The notes: a model not told the origin generated them from the letters alone. A stretch of DNA of 9,492 nucleotides from Candidatus Falkowiibacteriota bacterium (GCA_903857815.1 CAIOGK010000081.1:1-9492), one strand, 5' to 3'. Shown: positions 1 through 7,390, numbered from the stretch's first letter. Translations and numbers: made by a program.

Positions 1-558
1 TCTGAGACTAGAGCAAAAATACTAAATTTACTCCTAGTAGACCCGGAAAAAAAATATAAGCTTCGAGAGTTAGTTCGTGAATTAGGGATTCCATCGGCAA
101 CTGTGCGTAAGGAATTAAATCACTGGACTGAATTCGGCTTGATTAAAGAAGAAGACGACTCTTGGGGCGCAAACAAAAATTTTATCATTTTTCCGGAAAT
201 AAAAGCTCTCTTAATTAAGGCTCAGATACTCTCTAGCCAAAAATTTATTGATGGATTAAAAAAAATTGCTAATCCTAAATTTTTAGCGTTAACTGGAATA
301 TTTACTAGCGATACCGATGCTAAAACAGACATGATTATTATTGGGCCTTTAAAACGAGCGCCTTTTTTAAAATTAATTTCTAATCTAGAGAAAGATTTAG
401 GACGTGAACTTAATTTTACTATCATGGATGAAGCGGAATTTATTTATCGTCAAGAAGTAATGGATATATTTATATATAACGTTTTGTCCGGTAAAAACAT
501 TATTTTAATTGATAATTTAAAAGAAAAAGATAAGCTCCAAAAAAATGAAAATAATTAA
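1..558 (+). CDS. Winged-helix regulator with degenerate nucleotidyltransferase-like domain (5' partial)
   Basis: The reading frame is open from base 1, so the gene begins outside the window; 185 residues are visible. The first ATG (103) lies inside the helix-turn-helix and is not the true start. Visible residues 1-55 look like an ArsR/MarR-type winged helix: a helix containing KLRELVRELGIPSATVRKEL is followed by a short wing. The rest resembles an MNT/polymerase-beta-type nucleotidyltransferase fold, with a strand-turn of the type TGIFTSD and then KTDMIIIG at visible residues 108-115. In active members this region reads GS...SDiDL. Here the glycine-serine signature is weak and the second metal-binding aspartate is replaced by isoleucine, so catalysis is doubtful and a sensor or regulatory role is more likely. 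It overlaps the DUF4012 gene by 14 bp, suggesting translational coupling and perhaps control of this surface-glycan locus. The DNA-binding fold is fairly secure; the nucleotidyltransferase assignment is tentative. Confidence 0.65.
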   Translation, partial: SETRAKILNLLLVDPEKKYKLRELVRELGIPSATVRKELNHWTEFGLIKEEDDSWGANKNFIIFPEIKALLIKAQILSSQKFIDGLKKIANPKFLALTGIFTSDTDAKTDMIIIGPLKRAPFLKLISNLEKDLGRELNFTIMDEAEFIYRQEVMDIFIYNVLSGKNIILIDNLKEKDKLQKNENN

Positions 559-2416
559 AATAGTTTTAAAGCTCATCAAATATCTTATCGTAACCGCTAG
601 TTTAGCGGTTTTAGTTCTTTTGATAATTATCGCCTCTTCCTATAAAGAGCTAAGAGCGGCTGGTGAAAATGCCTTAGCCGGTAAATCAAGTTTAGAAAAA
701 GCAGCCGGAGCTGTAAAAAATAATAATTGGGAAGAAGCACTTAAGTCGTCTAATGAGGCTAATATTAAAATTACCGAAGCTTTAAAAAATTTGAATACCA
801 TTAAAAGCAAGCCGGCCTTTGAAAAAATAACCATTCTTAAAAATCAGGTTAATGATTTAGAATATCTTTTAAAAACCGCAGATATTATTAGTAGAACTTT
901 TAGTCGCGCTGTACCGATTGCTCAGAAATTTAGTAATTTGTATTCTAATAATGCCGGTTATAATTTTTCTTCTCTGGCGCCTACTGAAAAAGCCGAATTT
1001 TTTCAATTAGTATATGAGTCGGAACCAGAACTAAATGGCTTAAGAGCCAACTTGGACTTAGCACTACTAAATATTAATCGAATCCATAAAATTGGAGTTT
1101 TGTGGCCAGTTTATAGCCAAATCAGTAATCTTAAACAAGAACTCGAGCAAGCCTCTAACCTAATCTCACAAGCAACTCCACTTCTTAAAGTCCTCCCCGT
1201 GCTAGCCGGTTATCCTAGCGAAAGCAATTTTTTATTAATCATGCATAATAATGATGAACTCCGACCAAGTGGAGGCTTTATTGGTGTTTTTGGTCTATTA
1301 AAAAGTCTTAATGGTGAAATTGTTTCTCTTAAAACTTATGATAGCTATCATTTGGATATGCCCGCTGTCGGCATTTGGAAGATGACTCCCCCAGAACAGG
1401 TTCGTAAATATATGAAAGTAGAGAACTGGTATTTACGAGATGCTAACTGGTCTCCTGATTGGCCAACTTCTGCTCGAAAAATAGAAGAAATTTTTTACGG
1501 CGAAAGCAAAGCTATTGGAACAACCACCCCGGAATTATCAGGAGTAATCGGTATCACTCCTAAATTTGTCTCGGATTTATTACGTTTAGTAGGTAATATC
1601 ACCGTCCGCGGAGAAACTTATACTCCAGAAAATCTTCAAGCCTTATTACAATACAATGTCGAAGTTGCCTATAAAGAACAGGATATTTCTTCGTGGGACA
1701 GAAAACAAGTTATTAATGAATTACTTACCGAATTAAAAACCAAGTTATTCGCTCTGGAGACTAGTAAATTAACTAATCTACTTGATATTTTTGCAAATAA
1801 TGCTAAAGGTAAAGATATTCAAATATATTTCAATAATTCCAATTGGCAGTCATTAACTGCTGACTTAGGGGTAGATGGTGCAATCAAAAAAACTGACAAA
1901 GATTATTTAATGATTGTTGATGCTAATTTAGCAGCTTTTAAAAGTGACTCGGTTGTTAAAAAGGGAATAGAATACAATTTACAAAAAAATCGTGATGGCC
2001 AAGCAACCGCTAATTTAAAACTTAGCTATCGCCACGAGGGCGGTTTTGATTGGCGCACAACCAGATATCGCAGCTACACACGCGTCTACGTTCCTAAGGG
2101 AAGTAAGCTAATTACTATTAAAGCTACCGATAAAGCTAACATGGATGAAACTTCAATTTCATCTTATGATGATATTGAAATGGATAAAACAGTTTTTGGT
2201 TTTTTCTTTACAGTTGAACCGGGAACTAACGGTACAATTAATTTAGAATACAGCTTACCAAAAAATATTGCTGATAGTATTACTAACAAAAATTATCAAT
2301 TATTAGCCCAAAAACAAGCAGGCCGCCGAACCGATAGTTTTAGAGCAATAATAAACGGTAACAACTATTCTCAAAGTTTTAACGAAGATATAAATATTTC
2401 TCCCTTCGTTCAATAA
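545..2416 (+). CDS. DUF4012 domain membrane-anchored protein
   Basis: A 623-residue protein with one N-terminal membrane segment (about residues 8-32) and no obvious cleavage site, so most of it should lie outside the membrane. Residues about 40-230 are helical and may be coiled coil. The DUF4012 core follows: HNNDELRPSGGFIG (residues 234-247), DANWSPDWPTSA (299-310) and GVIGITPKFVSDLL (333-346). A beta-rich tail runs from about 470 to 623. The HNNDELRPSGGF and DANWSPD blocks are hallmark motifs of the family. The biochemical function is unknown; family members are common beside polysaccharide genes in Patescibacteria and some Gram-positive bacteria. The ATG start overlaps the preceding gene's stop by 14 bp and has no Shine-Dalgarno sequence, which fits coupled translation. 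No terminator follows it before the next promoter. The family call is firm; a role in glycan attachment or surface assembly is inferred from the neighbours. Confidence 0.88.
   Translation: MKIIKIVLKLIKYLIVTASLAVLVLLIIIASSYKELRAAGENALAGKSSLEKAAGAVKNNNWEEALKSSNEANIKITEALKNLNTIKSKPAFEKITILKNQVNDLEYLLKTADIISRTFSRAVPIAQKFSNLYSNNAGYNFSSLAPTEKAEFFQLVYESEPELNGLRANLDLALLNINRIHKIGVLWPVYSQISNLKQELEQASNLISQATPLLKVLPVLAGYPSESNFLLIMHNNDELRPSGGFIGVFGLLKSLNGEIVSLKTYDSYHLDMPAVGIWKMTPPEQVRKYMKVENWYLRDANWSPDWPTSARKIEEIFYGESKAIGTTTPELSGVIGITPKFVSDLLRLVGNITVRGETYTPENLQALLQYNVEVAYKEQDISSWDRKQVINELLTELKTKLFALETSKLTNLLDIFANNAKGKDIQIYFNNSNWQSLTADLGVDGAIKKTDKDYLMIVDANLAAFKSDSVVKKGIEYNLQKNRDGQATANLKLSYRHEGGFDWRTTRYRSYTRVYVPKGSKLITIKATDKANMDETSISSYDDIEMDKTVFGFFFTVEPGTNGTINLEYSLPKNIADSITNKNYQLLAQKQAGRRTDSFRAIINGNNYSQSFNEDINISPFVQ
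592..610 (+). repeat. Perfect 8-bp inverted repeat inside the start of the DUF4012 gene
   Basis: AACCGCTA (592-599) and TAGCGGTT (603-610) are exact reverse complements separated by 3 nt. They can form a tight hairpin about 47 nt after the start codon, within the membrane-segment codons. The following bases are T-rich but do not form a clean T tract, so this is not called a terminator. Confidence 0.5.
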
Positions 2417-2432
2417 TTAAAAAAACTCTTAA

Positions 2433-2461
2433 TTGACAATATATAGATTAAATGTTAAAAT
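2433..2461 (+). promoter_or_regulatory. Sigma70-type promoter with extended -10 for the secreted hydrolase
   Basis: The -35 box TTGACA (2433-2438) is separated by exactly 17 bp from TAAAAT (2456-2461), with TG at 2453-2454 giving an extended -10. The predicted transcription start is near 2468, leaving a leader of about 44 nt before the ATG at 2512. The leader has no Shine-Dalgarno sequence. A weak AATTAA/TTAATT inverted repeat (2415-2420 and 2429-2434) touches the -35 box. Confidence 0.75.
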
Positions 2462-2511
2462 TGTTCATTCCGTACTAGTAGAAAGAACATTAACAAAAAC
2501 TATATATTATC

Positions 2512-3657
2512 ATGAAAAAAAGAAAAAATTTCTCTTTAAAGACAATCATAATTTTGTCTTTAGTTTTTTTTGTTTTTGGGTTAAATATTACATTTGCCCA
2601 AGTAAATAATTATCCCCTTAAAAGCCTTGCCTATTGGACAAGCCCGAAAATGAGCCCAAGCGAAGCTATTAATTTAGCTAAGCATGACATCTTGGTTGTC
2701 GACTTAGAAAATAAGTTCAACAACTATCAATCATTATTGATTGTAAAAAGACTCAATCCCAATCTCGAGTTGCTCTGTTATTCTAACGCAATGGAAATAA
2801 ATTTAACCAAGTACGTTAACCGTCCTTGGCAAAATAAAATCATTGATGAAATAACGATTAATCGATCAATTTGGTTGCTAAAAACTGTTACTTCTTCAGG
2901 CGTAAAAAATGCTTCAATGTGGGAACGATTTAAATCCCGATTAGTAAATGAGCCTACTAGAAAAGAGGCGTATGCGACTTTTTGGCCAGGAATGATGATG
3001 ATTAATATGTCATCTTCTTGTCCAAAAATTAACGGCCAAACTTATTCCGATTGGATGGCTAAAATATTGCTTGCAGAAGTTTTGAGCGACCAAATCTGGG
3101 ATGGATACTTCTTAGATAACGGAACAGCAAACATCTCATGGACGCATCCTAATTTAATCGATATCGATGGCGACCAGCAAGCTGACCGTAATGAATTAGT
3201 TGACCACGCCTGGAAACAAGGAATGGAAAATTTTCTCATGCAAATACGACAAGAAAAAGGCAAAAAATTTATCATCATTAGCAATAAAGGTGATTTAAAT
3301 TTTATTGACAAAGTCAATGGAAAACTATTTGAAAAATTTCCCAATAGTTACCTTGGGGATAAATGGGCCGAAGGCTGGCGTCAATGTCTTAAAAATGCCA
3401 CTCATACCGGGGAATATACAGTTTTTCAGGCTAATAGGGCTAATATCCAGTTTGTACTGGCTTCAGCGCTACTTTTAGATAATGTCTACATCGCCGTTAG
3501 CCAAGATGATTCTGGATACTTTCCGGAATTAAATTTAAATTTGGGCCAACCATTAGGTCCTTATGAAAATAAAAACGGTATTTATTACCGAAAATATGAA
3601 AGAGCGGAAATTATGGTAAATCCGCTACAAAAAATTGGTAAAATAACCATCAGGTGA
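2512..3657 (+). CDS. Secreted GHL15-like putative glycoside hydrolase
   Basis: A 381-residue protein with a classic signal peptide: a basic start (MKKRK), a hydrophobic core at about 10-24 and a likely cleavage after TFA at residue 29. The mature part looks like the TIM-barrel 'hypothetical glycosyl hydrolase' family GHL15. It has an early strand DILVVDLEN, the central strand WDGYFLDN (residues 196-203), NGKLFEKFP with E274, and the C-terminal signature LGQPLGP...NGIYYRKYE...MVNP. D202 and E274 are the best catalytic acid candidates by family pattern; the substrate is unknown. Residues 217-228 form an EF-hand-like acidic loop (DIDGDQQADRNE). It has its own promoter and terminator, so it is probably transcribed alone. 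It stops with TGA. Within a polysaccharide locus it may trim, release or edit the surface glycan. The secreted state is clear, the family likely, the activity inferred. Confidence 0.72.
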   Translation: MKKRKNFSLKTIIILSLVFFVFGLNITFAQVNNYPLKSLAYWTSPKMSPSEAINLAKHDILVVDLENKFNNYQSLLIVKRLNPNLELLCYSNAMEINLTKYVNRPWQNKIIDEITINRSIWLLKTVTSSGVKNASMWERFKSRLVNEPTRKEAYATFWPGMMMINMSSSCPKINGQTYSDWMAKILLAEVLSDQIWDGYFLDNGTANISWTHPNLIDIDGDQQADRNELVDHAWKQGMENFLMQIRQEKGKKFIIISNKGDLNFIDKVNGKLFEKFPNSYLGDKWAEGWRQCLKNATHTGEYTVFQANRANIQFVLASALLLDNVYIAVSQDDSGYFPELNLNLGQPLGPYENKNGIYYRKYERAEIMVNPLQKIGKITIR

Positions 3658-3660
3658 AAT

Positions 3661-3695
3661 AGGGGCCGGGAACACAAACCGGCCTTTTTTTATTT
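3661..3695 (+). terminator. Rho-independent terminator after the hydrolase gene
   Basis: The 6-bp all-GC stem GGCCGG (3664-3669) pairs with CCGGCC (3679-3684) around a 9-nt loop, followed by seven T residues (3685-3691) and further T-rich sequence. It starts 4 bases after the TGA stop. G-U pairs could extend the stem at its base. Confidence 0.88.
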
Positions 3696-3727
3696 CTATT
3701 TGTTTGTTATTATTATTTTATAAATAT

Positions 3728-5029
3728 ATGGATTTATTCATAATCATCGCCATTTTGGGTCTCTTCGGATTTTTTGTCATTCAGCCTAAATATGGGTTAT
3801 ATTTTACCGCTGCCTGTCTACCAATTATTGGACGGGATTTTTATATTTACGGGTTAGTAATCCCCATAGCCGACTTGGCCGCGCTTTTATCCTTAGGTGC
3901 ATTTTTATTAAGATTGGTAGCGGACTTTTTCTTTGCTAATGAAAGAATAAAACTTCGCTGGCCTTTATTTTTTCCATTTGCCATCTTCTTTATCGCTAGT
4001 TTATTCTCAATCCTTTTTTCCGAACATCAAATGGATTCTTTATATTATTTTTTACGTTGGCCTTTCTTTTTATATTTTGCTTATATTTTTGTACCAGCTA
4101 ACATTATTAAAAATCCACGAATTCTCAAGACCGCAACCGTGATTGTATTTTTGAGTGCGATGGTTGTTTTAGTTACTGGATATTTATCACTCTACGGACA
4201 AAACTGGCAAGATAATTTTTTTAGAATGAAATCAATTAATATTTTTGGAAGTTATCCTTTTGGAGAAAACCATAATTTAATTGCAGAATTTTTAAATATC
4301 GGCGCTTTTTTTGTTCTCATTATTCGAGAATTCTTAAAAAGCGAAAGAGGGAAGCGCATTGCTGATATTGTTTTCTTTCTAACAGCCGCGGGAATTATTC
4401 TCACTTTTTCACGTGCCGGTTGGGTAACTTTATTTTTGCAATCATTAATTTATTTCTTTTATAGAACTCAAAATAATAAAAAAGAGCGCTTAGCAATGAT
4501 TATTTTTTCAATTTCCGCTCTGATAATTATTTCGCCTTTGCTTTGGAAGATGAGCGCTCTACAATCCAAAAATACTAGCTCAACCGAAAATCGGGTTTTA
4601 CTTACCGAAATTTCTTTTCAAGCATTTCAAGATAAGCCGCTATTTGGTCATGGTAATGGTGAGTTTGTTAATCTGGTTGGAGAAAATATTAGATTTAGAG
4701 CTAAATACGGTGAGCCCCTTGATTCCCACGGAATGCTACAGAAACTTCTAGCCGAGAATGGAATTGTTGGTTTAAGCGCTTGGCTTTTCTTGATGTTATA
4801 TTTAGCTCGAACCGCTTTCTTGGCCCTAAAAAGATATTATCCAAAATTAAAATGGATATTACCTTTTTGCTTAGCGGCTGGTGGTGGTTTATTTTTTCAA
4901 TTTTTTAATACCTCATACTTTAAGGGAAGAGTCTGGCTCCCAATTCTGTTATTCTTAATGGCCATCAAACTATCAGATGAAATCTATGCTAAAAAAAATA
5001 ATCGTTCTACACATCCTACCAAATCTTAA
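3728..5029 (+). CDS. O-antigen ligase/polymerase-type polytopic membrane protein (Wzy/WaaL family)
   Basis: About 433 residues from the ATG at 3728, with roughly ten to twelve hydrophobic helices throughout. Family features in order are: FGENHNLIAEFL (about 178-189), FSRAGW with R229, then a large extracytoplasmic loop containing PLFGHGNGEF and SHGMLQKLLAENGIVGL with H334. The conserved arginine and loop histidine match the residues known to matter in WaaL-type ligases. These enzymes act on undecaprenyl-linked glycan at the outer face of the cytoplasmic membrane, either transferring or polymerising it. Sequence alone does not separate ligase from Wzy polymerase. An in-frame TTG at 3704 would add eight residues but sits just after the preceding terminator's T tract, so the ATG is preferred. 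No Shine-Dalgarno or convincing promoter lies in the 44 bp after that terminator. The 3' end overlaps the next gene by 44-53 bp. Confidence 0.85.
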   Translation: MDLFIIIAILGLFGFFVIQPKYGLYFTAACLPIIGRDFYIYGLVIPIADLAALLSLGAFLLRLVADFFFANERIKLRWPLFFPFAIFFIASLFSILFSEHQMDSLYYFLRWPFFLYFAYIFVPANIIKNPRILKTATVIVFLSAMVVLVTGYLSLYGQNWQDNFFRMKSINIFGSYPFGENHNLIAEFLNIGAFFVLIIREFLKSERGKRIADIVFFLTAAGIILTFSRAGWVTLFLQSLIYFFYRTQNNKKERLAMIIFSISALIIISPLLWKMSALQSKNTSSTENRVLLTEISFQAFQDKPLFGHGNGEFVNLVGENIRFRAKYGEPLDSHGMLQKLLAENGIVGLSAWLFLMLYLARTAFLALKRYYPKLKWILPFCLAAGGGLFFQFFNTSYFKGRVWLPILLFLMAIKLSDEIYAKKNNRSTHPTKS

Positions 5030-6095
5030 TCGTGGCGGGGCCGAAAGAGTTTGTGTAGATATTCTTAAAAATCTTGACCGAGAAAAATTTTCTCCAATAT
5101 TATTGTTATTTAAAGAAAACGGCGCTGGACAAGAAATGAAATTAGAACTTAATCAAGCTAATGTCCCAATTTTTGCTATAAAAAAATTAGCTTTAATTGA
5201 CCCCCTAAACTTTGGAAAAATAATCGCAACCATTAAACAAGTTCAACCGGATATTATTCATACTCATTTAGGCGGCGATATCTATGGCCGCTTAGCCGGA
5301 AAAATTTTAAAAATCCCAATTATTGTTTCTACTGAGCATAACTTAAACCGCAGTGAAAGAAAAAAGGCAACTTGGTTAAAAAAAATTACCGCTAACTGGG
5401 CTGATAAAATTTTTGCGGTTTCTGAAGCCGTTAGAGAAGATGCGATATTAAGATACAAGCTTAATCCTGAAAAAATAACGGTTTTATATAATGGCATCGA
5501 TACCAATCTCTTTAATCCTAGAAATGCTTTAAATGGCAGCGCCAGGACTGATAATAGCAAAAGGCTTATCATTGGCGCCTTGGGGCGCCTAAGCCCTCAG
5601 AAAGGCTTTATAAGTCTTGTCGAGGCAACGGCTAAAACTAAAAATAAAAACTATTTACTAGAGATAGCCGGTGAAGGAGAACTAGAGGGCGAACTCAAAA
5701 AAAGAATTAAAACTTTAGAATTAATTAACCGTGTTCAGTTAGTTGGTCGAGTTGATTCTAAAGCATTTTTAAGCAAGATTGATATTTTTATTTTTTCTTC
5801 TTTATGGGAAGGCTTGGGCTTAGCAATCTTGGAAGCAAGCGCCATGAGGAAACCAATTATCGCGAGTCAAATTGGCGGTGTTAGAGAAATTATTAATGAA
5901 GAAAGTGCCTATTTATTTCCGGCTGGAGATGATGATTTAATGGCCGAAAAAATAGATTGGGTAATTAATAATTTAAATTCTCAAGAAGTAAATTCTAAAA
6001 TTGAAATGGCCGAAAAAATAGTTAAAGAAAAATTTGAATTGCAAGATATGGTTACAAAATATGCTAACTGGTATGAAAAACTTTCGAGTAAATAA
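4977..6095 (+). CDS. GT4-family glycosyltransferase
   Basis: A 372-residue GT-B enzyme of family GT4 (glycosyl transferases group 1), predicted cytosolic or membrane-associated, that would transfer a sugar from a nucleotide donor to a lipid-linked glycan. The N-terminal domain begins LPNLNRGGAERV, the usual acceptor-side glycine loop. The C-terminal domain has GRLSPQKG with R204 and K209 (donor phosphate contacts) and the EGLGLAILE E-x7-E motif at E278 and E286, followed by IGGVREII. The retaining mechanism is a family property. Donor and acceptor cannot be read from sequence. The start at 4977 overlaps the ligase gene by 53 bp. The ATG at 4986 gives MLKKIIVLH and is an equally plausible start; neither has a Shine-Dalgarno sequence. 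The overlap suggests coupled translation with the ligase. Length is normal and all key residues are present. Confidence 0.9.
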   Translation: MKSMLKKIIVLHILPNLNRGGAERVCVDILKNLDREKFSPILLLFKENGAGQEMKLELNQANVPIFAIKKLALIDPLNFGKIIATIKQVQPDIIHTHLGGDIYGRLAGKILKIPIIVSTEHNLNRSERKKATWLKKITANWADKIFAVSEAVREDAILRYKLNPEKITVLYNGIDTNLFNPRNALNGSARTDNSKRLIIGALGRLSPQKGFISLVEATAKTKNKNYLLEIAGEGELEGELKKRIKTLELINRVQLVGRVDSKAFLSKIDIFIFSSLWEGLGLAILEASAMRKPIIASQIGGVREIINEESAYLFPAGDDDLMAEKIDWVINNLNSQEVNSKIEMAEKIVKEKFELQDMVTKYANWYEKLSSK

Positions 6096-6105
6096 TTAAT
6101 TTTAT

Positions 6106-7326
6106 ATGCGCATCCTGCAAGTTAATAAATTTCACTATAATCGGGGCGGGGCAGATAAATATTACCTCTCTTTGATTAAAAACTTAGAACAAAGCGGCCA
6201 TGAAGTTGCCGCCTTTTCAATGTATCATCCTAAAAATATTGCTAGTCCATATGCAAAATATTTTGTTTCCCGTTTAAGTTTTAATGAAGGCGGATTAATG
6301 GAAATGCTGAAAACGCCAGGCCGCATGATATACAGCCTAGAAGCTAAACGTAAATTTAAACAACTCATTCTTGATTTTAAACCAGACATTATTCATATTC
6401 ATAATATCTATCATCAGATTTCTCCTTCCATTCTAGATGTTGCAACTAAATATAAAATTCCCGTAGTGATGCATCTCCATGATTACAAATTGATTTGTCC
6501 CAACTACCAATTGTTTACCGGCGGAAAAACCTGTATCGCTTGTAAGCCGCATAAATATTTTAATTGTTATACTAAACAATGTTTTAAAAATTCAAAATCA
6601 AAAAGTGCGCTCGCGACCTTGGAAATGTATATTCATCATCGACTTTTAAAAATATACGAAAAAAATATCAATACCTTCATTGCTCCCAGCGACTTCATGA
6701 AACAAAAACTAGTTGAGTTCGGTTGGGATATTAATAAAATTAAGCTCGTAATTAATCCTTTTGATGCCGAGATGTCGATTGCCAAAGGAGAAGAGGTAAA
6801 ACAAGAAGAGGAATATCTGCTATATTTTGGGCGCCTAGGAGAGGAAAAGGGATTAGAAATTTTAATTGAAGCCGCCGCCCTAACTAACTCTCATCTTAAA
6901 TTTGTTGGTGTTGGGCCGATGGAAAACAAGCTAAAAAAATTAGCCGAAAAATTAAAAGTAAAAGCAGAATTTCTAGGATTTAAAAACGGCCCCGAATTAA
7001 AATATATAATTTTAAGATCGCGTGCTATTGTTATCCCGTCGATTTGGTTCGAAAATATGTCGCTTAGCTTACTAGAAGCCTTGAATCTTAATAAAATAGT
7101 AATCGCTTCTAACATTGGCGGTATCCCCGAAATAATAAAACATGGCCAAAATGGTCTTTTATTTGAGCCAGGAAATGTAAATGATTTAACAAATAAAATA
7201 AAATCTCTAGCGAGATTAGATATTAATTCTATTAAACAAAATGCTAAAGAAAGTGTTAAAGATTTAAGCGCCGATAATAATTTAAAACAAGTTGAGGCTA
7301 TCTACCAAAAAATTCTCAATAAATAA
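6106..7326 (+). CDS. GT4-family glycosyltransferase with cysteine-cluster insertion
   Basis: A 406-residue GT-B enzyme starting MRILQVNKFHYNRGGADKYY, the GT4 N-terminal strand and glycine loop. MHLHDYKLICPNYQLF (about 122-137) leads into a cysteine-rich segment: C131, then C143-x2-C146-x7-C154-x4-C159, which could bind a structural metal ion. The donor domain has FGRLGEEKG with R243 and K248, and ENMSLSLLE with E316 and E324 (E-x7-E), followed by IGGIPEII. It probably extends the same lipid-linked glycan as the upstream GT4 enzyme, but its low similarity to that neighbour outside the motifs suggests a different donor or acceptor. It starts 10 bp after the previous stop, with no Shine-Dalgarno sequence, and is probably the last gene of the ligase-GT-GT unit because a strong terminator follows. 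Donor sugar unknown. Confidence 0.9.
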   Translation: MRILQVNKFHYNRGGADKYYLSLIKNLEQSGHEVAAFSMYHPKNIASPYAKYFVSRLSFNEGGLMEMLKTPGRMIYSLEAKRKFKQLILDFKPDIIHIHNIYHQISPSILDVATKYKIPVVMHLHDYKLICPNYQLFTGGKTCIACKPHKYFNCYTKQCFKNSKSKSALATLEMYIHHRLLKIYEKNINTFIAPSDFMKQKLVEFGWDINKIKLVINPFDAEMSIAKGEEVKQEEEYLLYFGRLGEEKGLEILIEAAALTNSHLKFVGVGPMENKLKKLAEKLKVKAEFLGFKNGPELKYIILRSRAIVIPSIWFENMSLSLLEALNLNKIVIASNIGGIPEIIKHGQNGLLFEPGNVNDLTNKIKSLARLDINSIKQNAKESVKDLSADNNLKQVEAIYQKILNK

Positions 7327-7341
7327 AACTCAAACAACAAA

Positions 7342-7369
7342 AAAACGCCCCTCGCTAAAGGGGCGTTTT
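7342..7369. terminator. Bidirectional rho-independent terminator between convergent genes
   Basis: A perfect 10-bp stem, AAAACGCCCC (7342-7351) with GGGGCGTTTT (7360-7369), closes an 8-nt loop. Plus-strand transcripts run into TTTTATATTTTA; minus-strand transcripts run into seven U from the A run at 7339-7345. It lies 15 bp after the GT4 stop and about 20 bp beyond the stop of the minus-strand gene, so it serves both. Confidence 0.92.
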
Positions 7370-7390
7370 ATATTTTATAACTATCGATAT

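Noticed and set aside
222..425. Minus-strand open frame of 67 codons inside the regulator gene
   Set aside because: It lies wholly antisense to a well-supported gene, has no recognisable motif and no promoter.
640..834. Minus-strand open frame of 64 codons inside the DUF4012 gene
   Set aside because: Antisense shadow of the helical region of DUF4012, with no independent coding evidence.
2415..2434. AATTAA/TTAATT inverted repeat after the DUF4012 stop as a terminator
   Set aside because: The 6-bp stem is all A-T, has no following T tract, and overlaps the -35 box of the next promoter.
3305..3317. TTGACA within the hydrolase gene as an internal promoter for the ligase operon
   Set aside because: No acceptable -10 hexamer lies 16-18 bp downstream, and the terminator at 3661 would intercept the transcript.
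3042..3344. Minus-strand open frame of 100 codons inside the hydrolase gene
   Set aside because: It is antisense to the conserved WDGYFLDN region, and its composition reflects the opposite strand.
3655..3657. Possible recoded UGA at the end of the hydrolase gene, as in the Gracilibacteria code
   Set aside because: A strong terminator starts 4 bases later and the hydrolase family's C-terminal signature is already complete, so TGA is a normal stop.
3704..3727. TTG at 3704 as the ligase start
   Set aside because: It would place initiation about 13 bp after the terminator T tract and adds eight residues not needed for the first membrane helix; ATG at 3728 fits better, though this is not proven.
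5282..5572. Minus-strand open frame of 96 codons inside the first GT4 gene
   Set aside because: Antisense to intact GT4 coding sequence; no start signals or family features.
6891..7115. Minus-strand open frame of 74 codons inside the second GT4 gene
   Set aside because: Antisense to the conserved donor domain with the E-x7-E motif.
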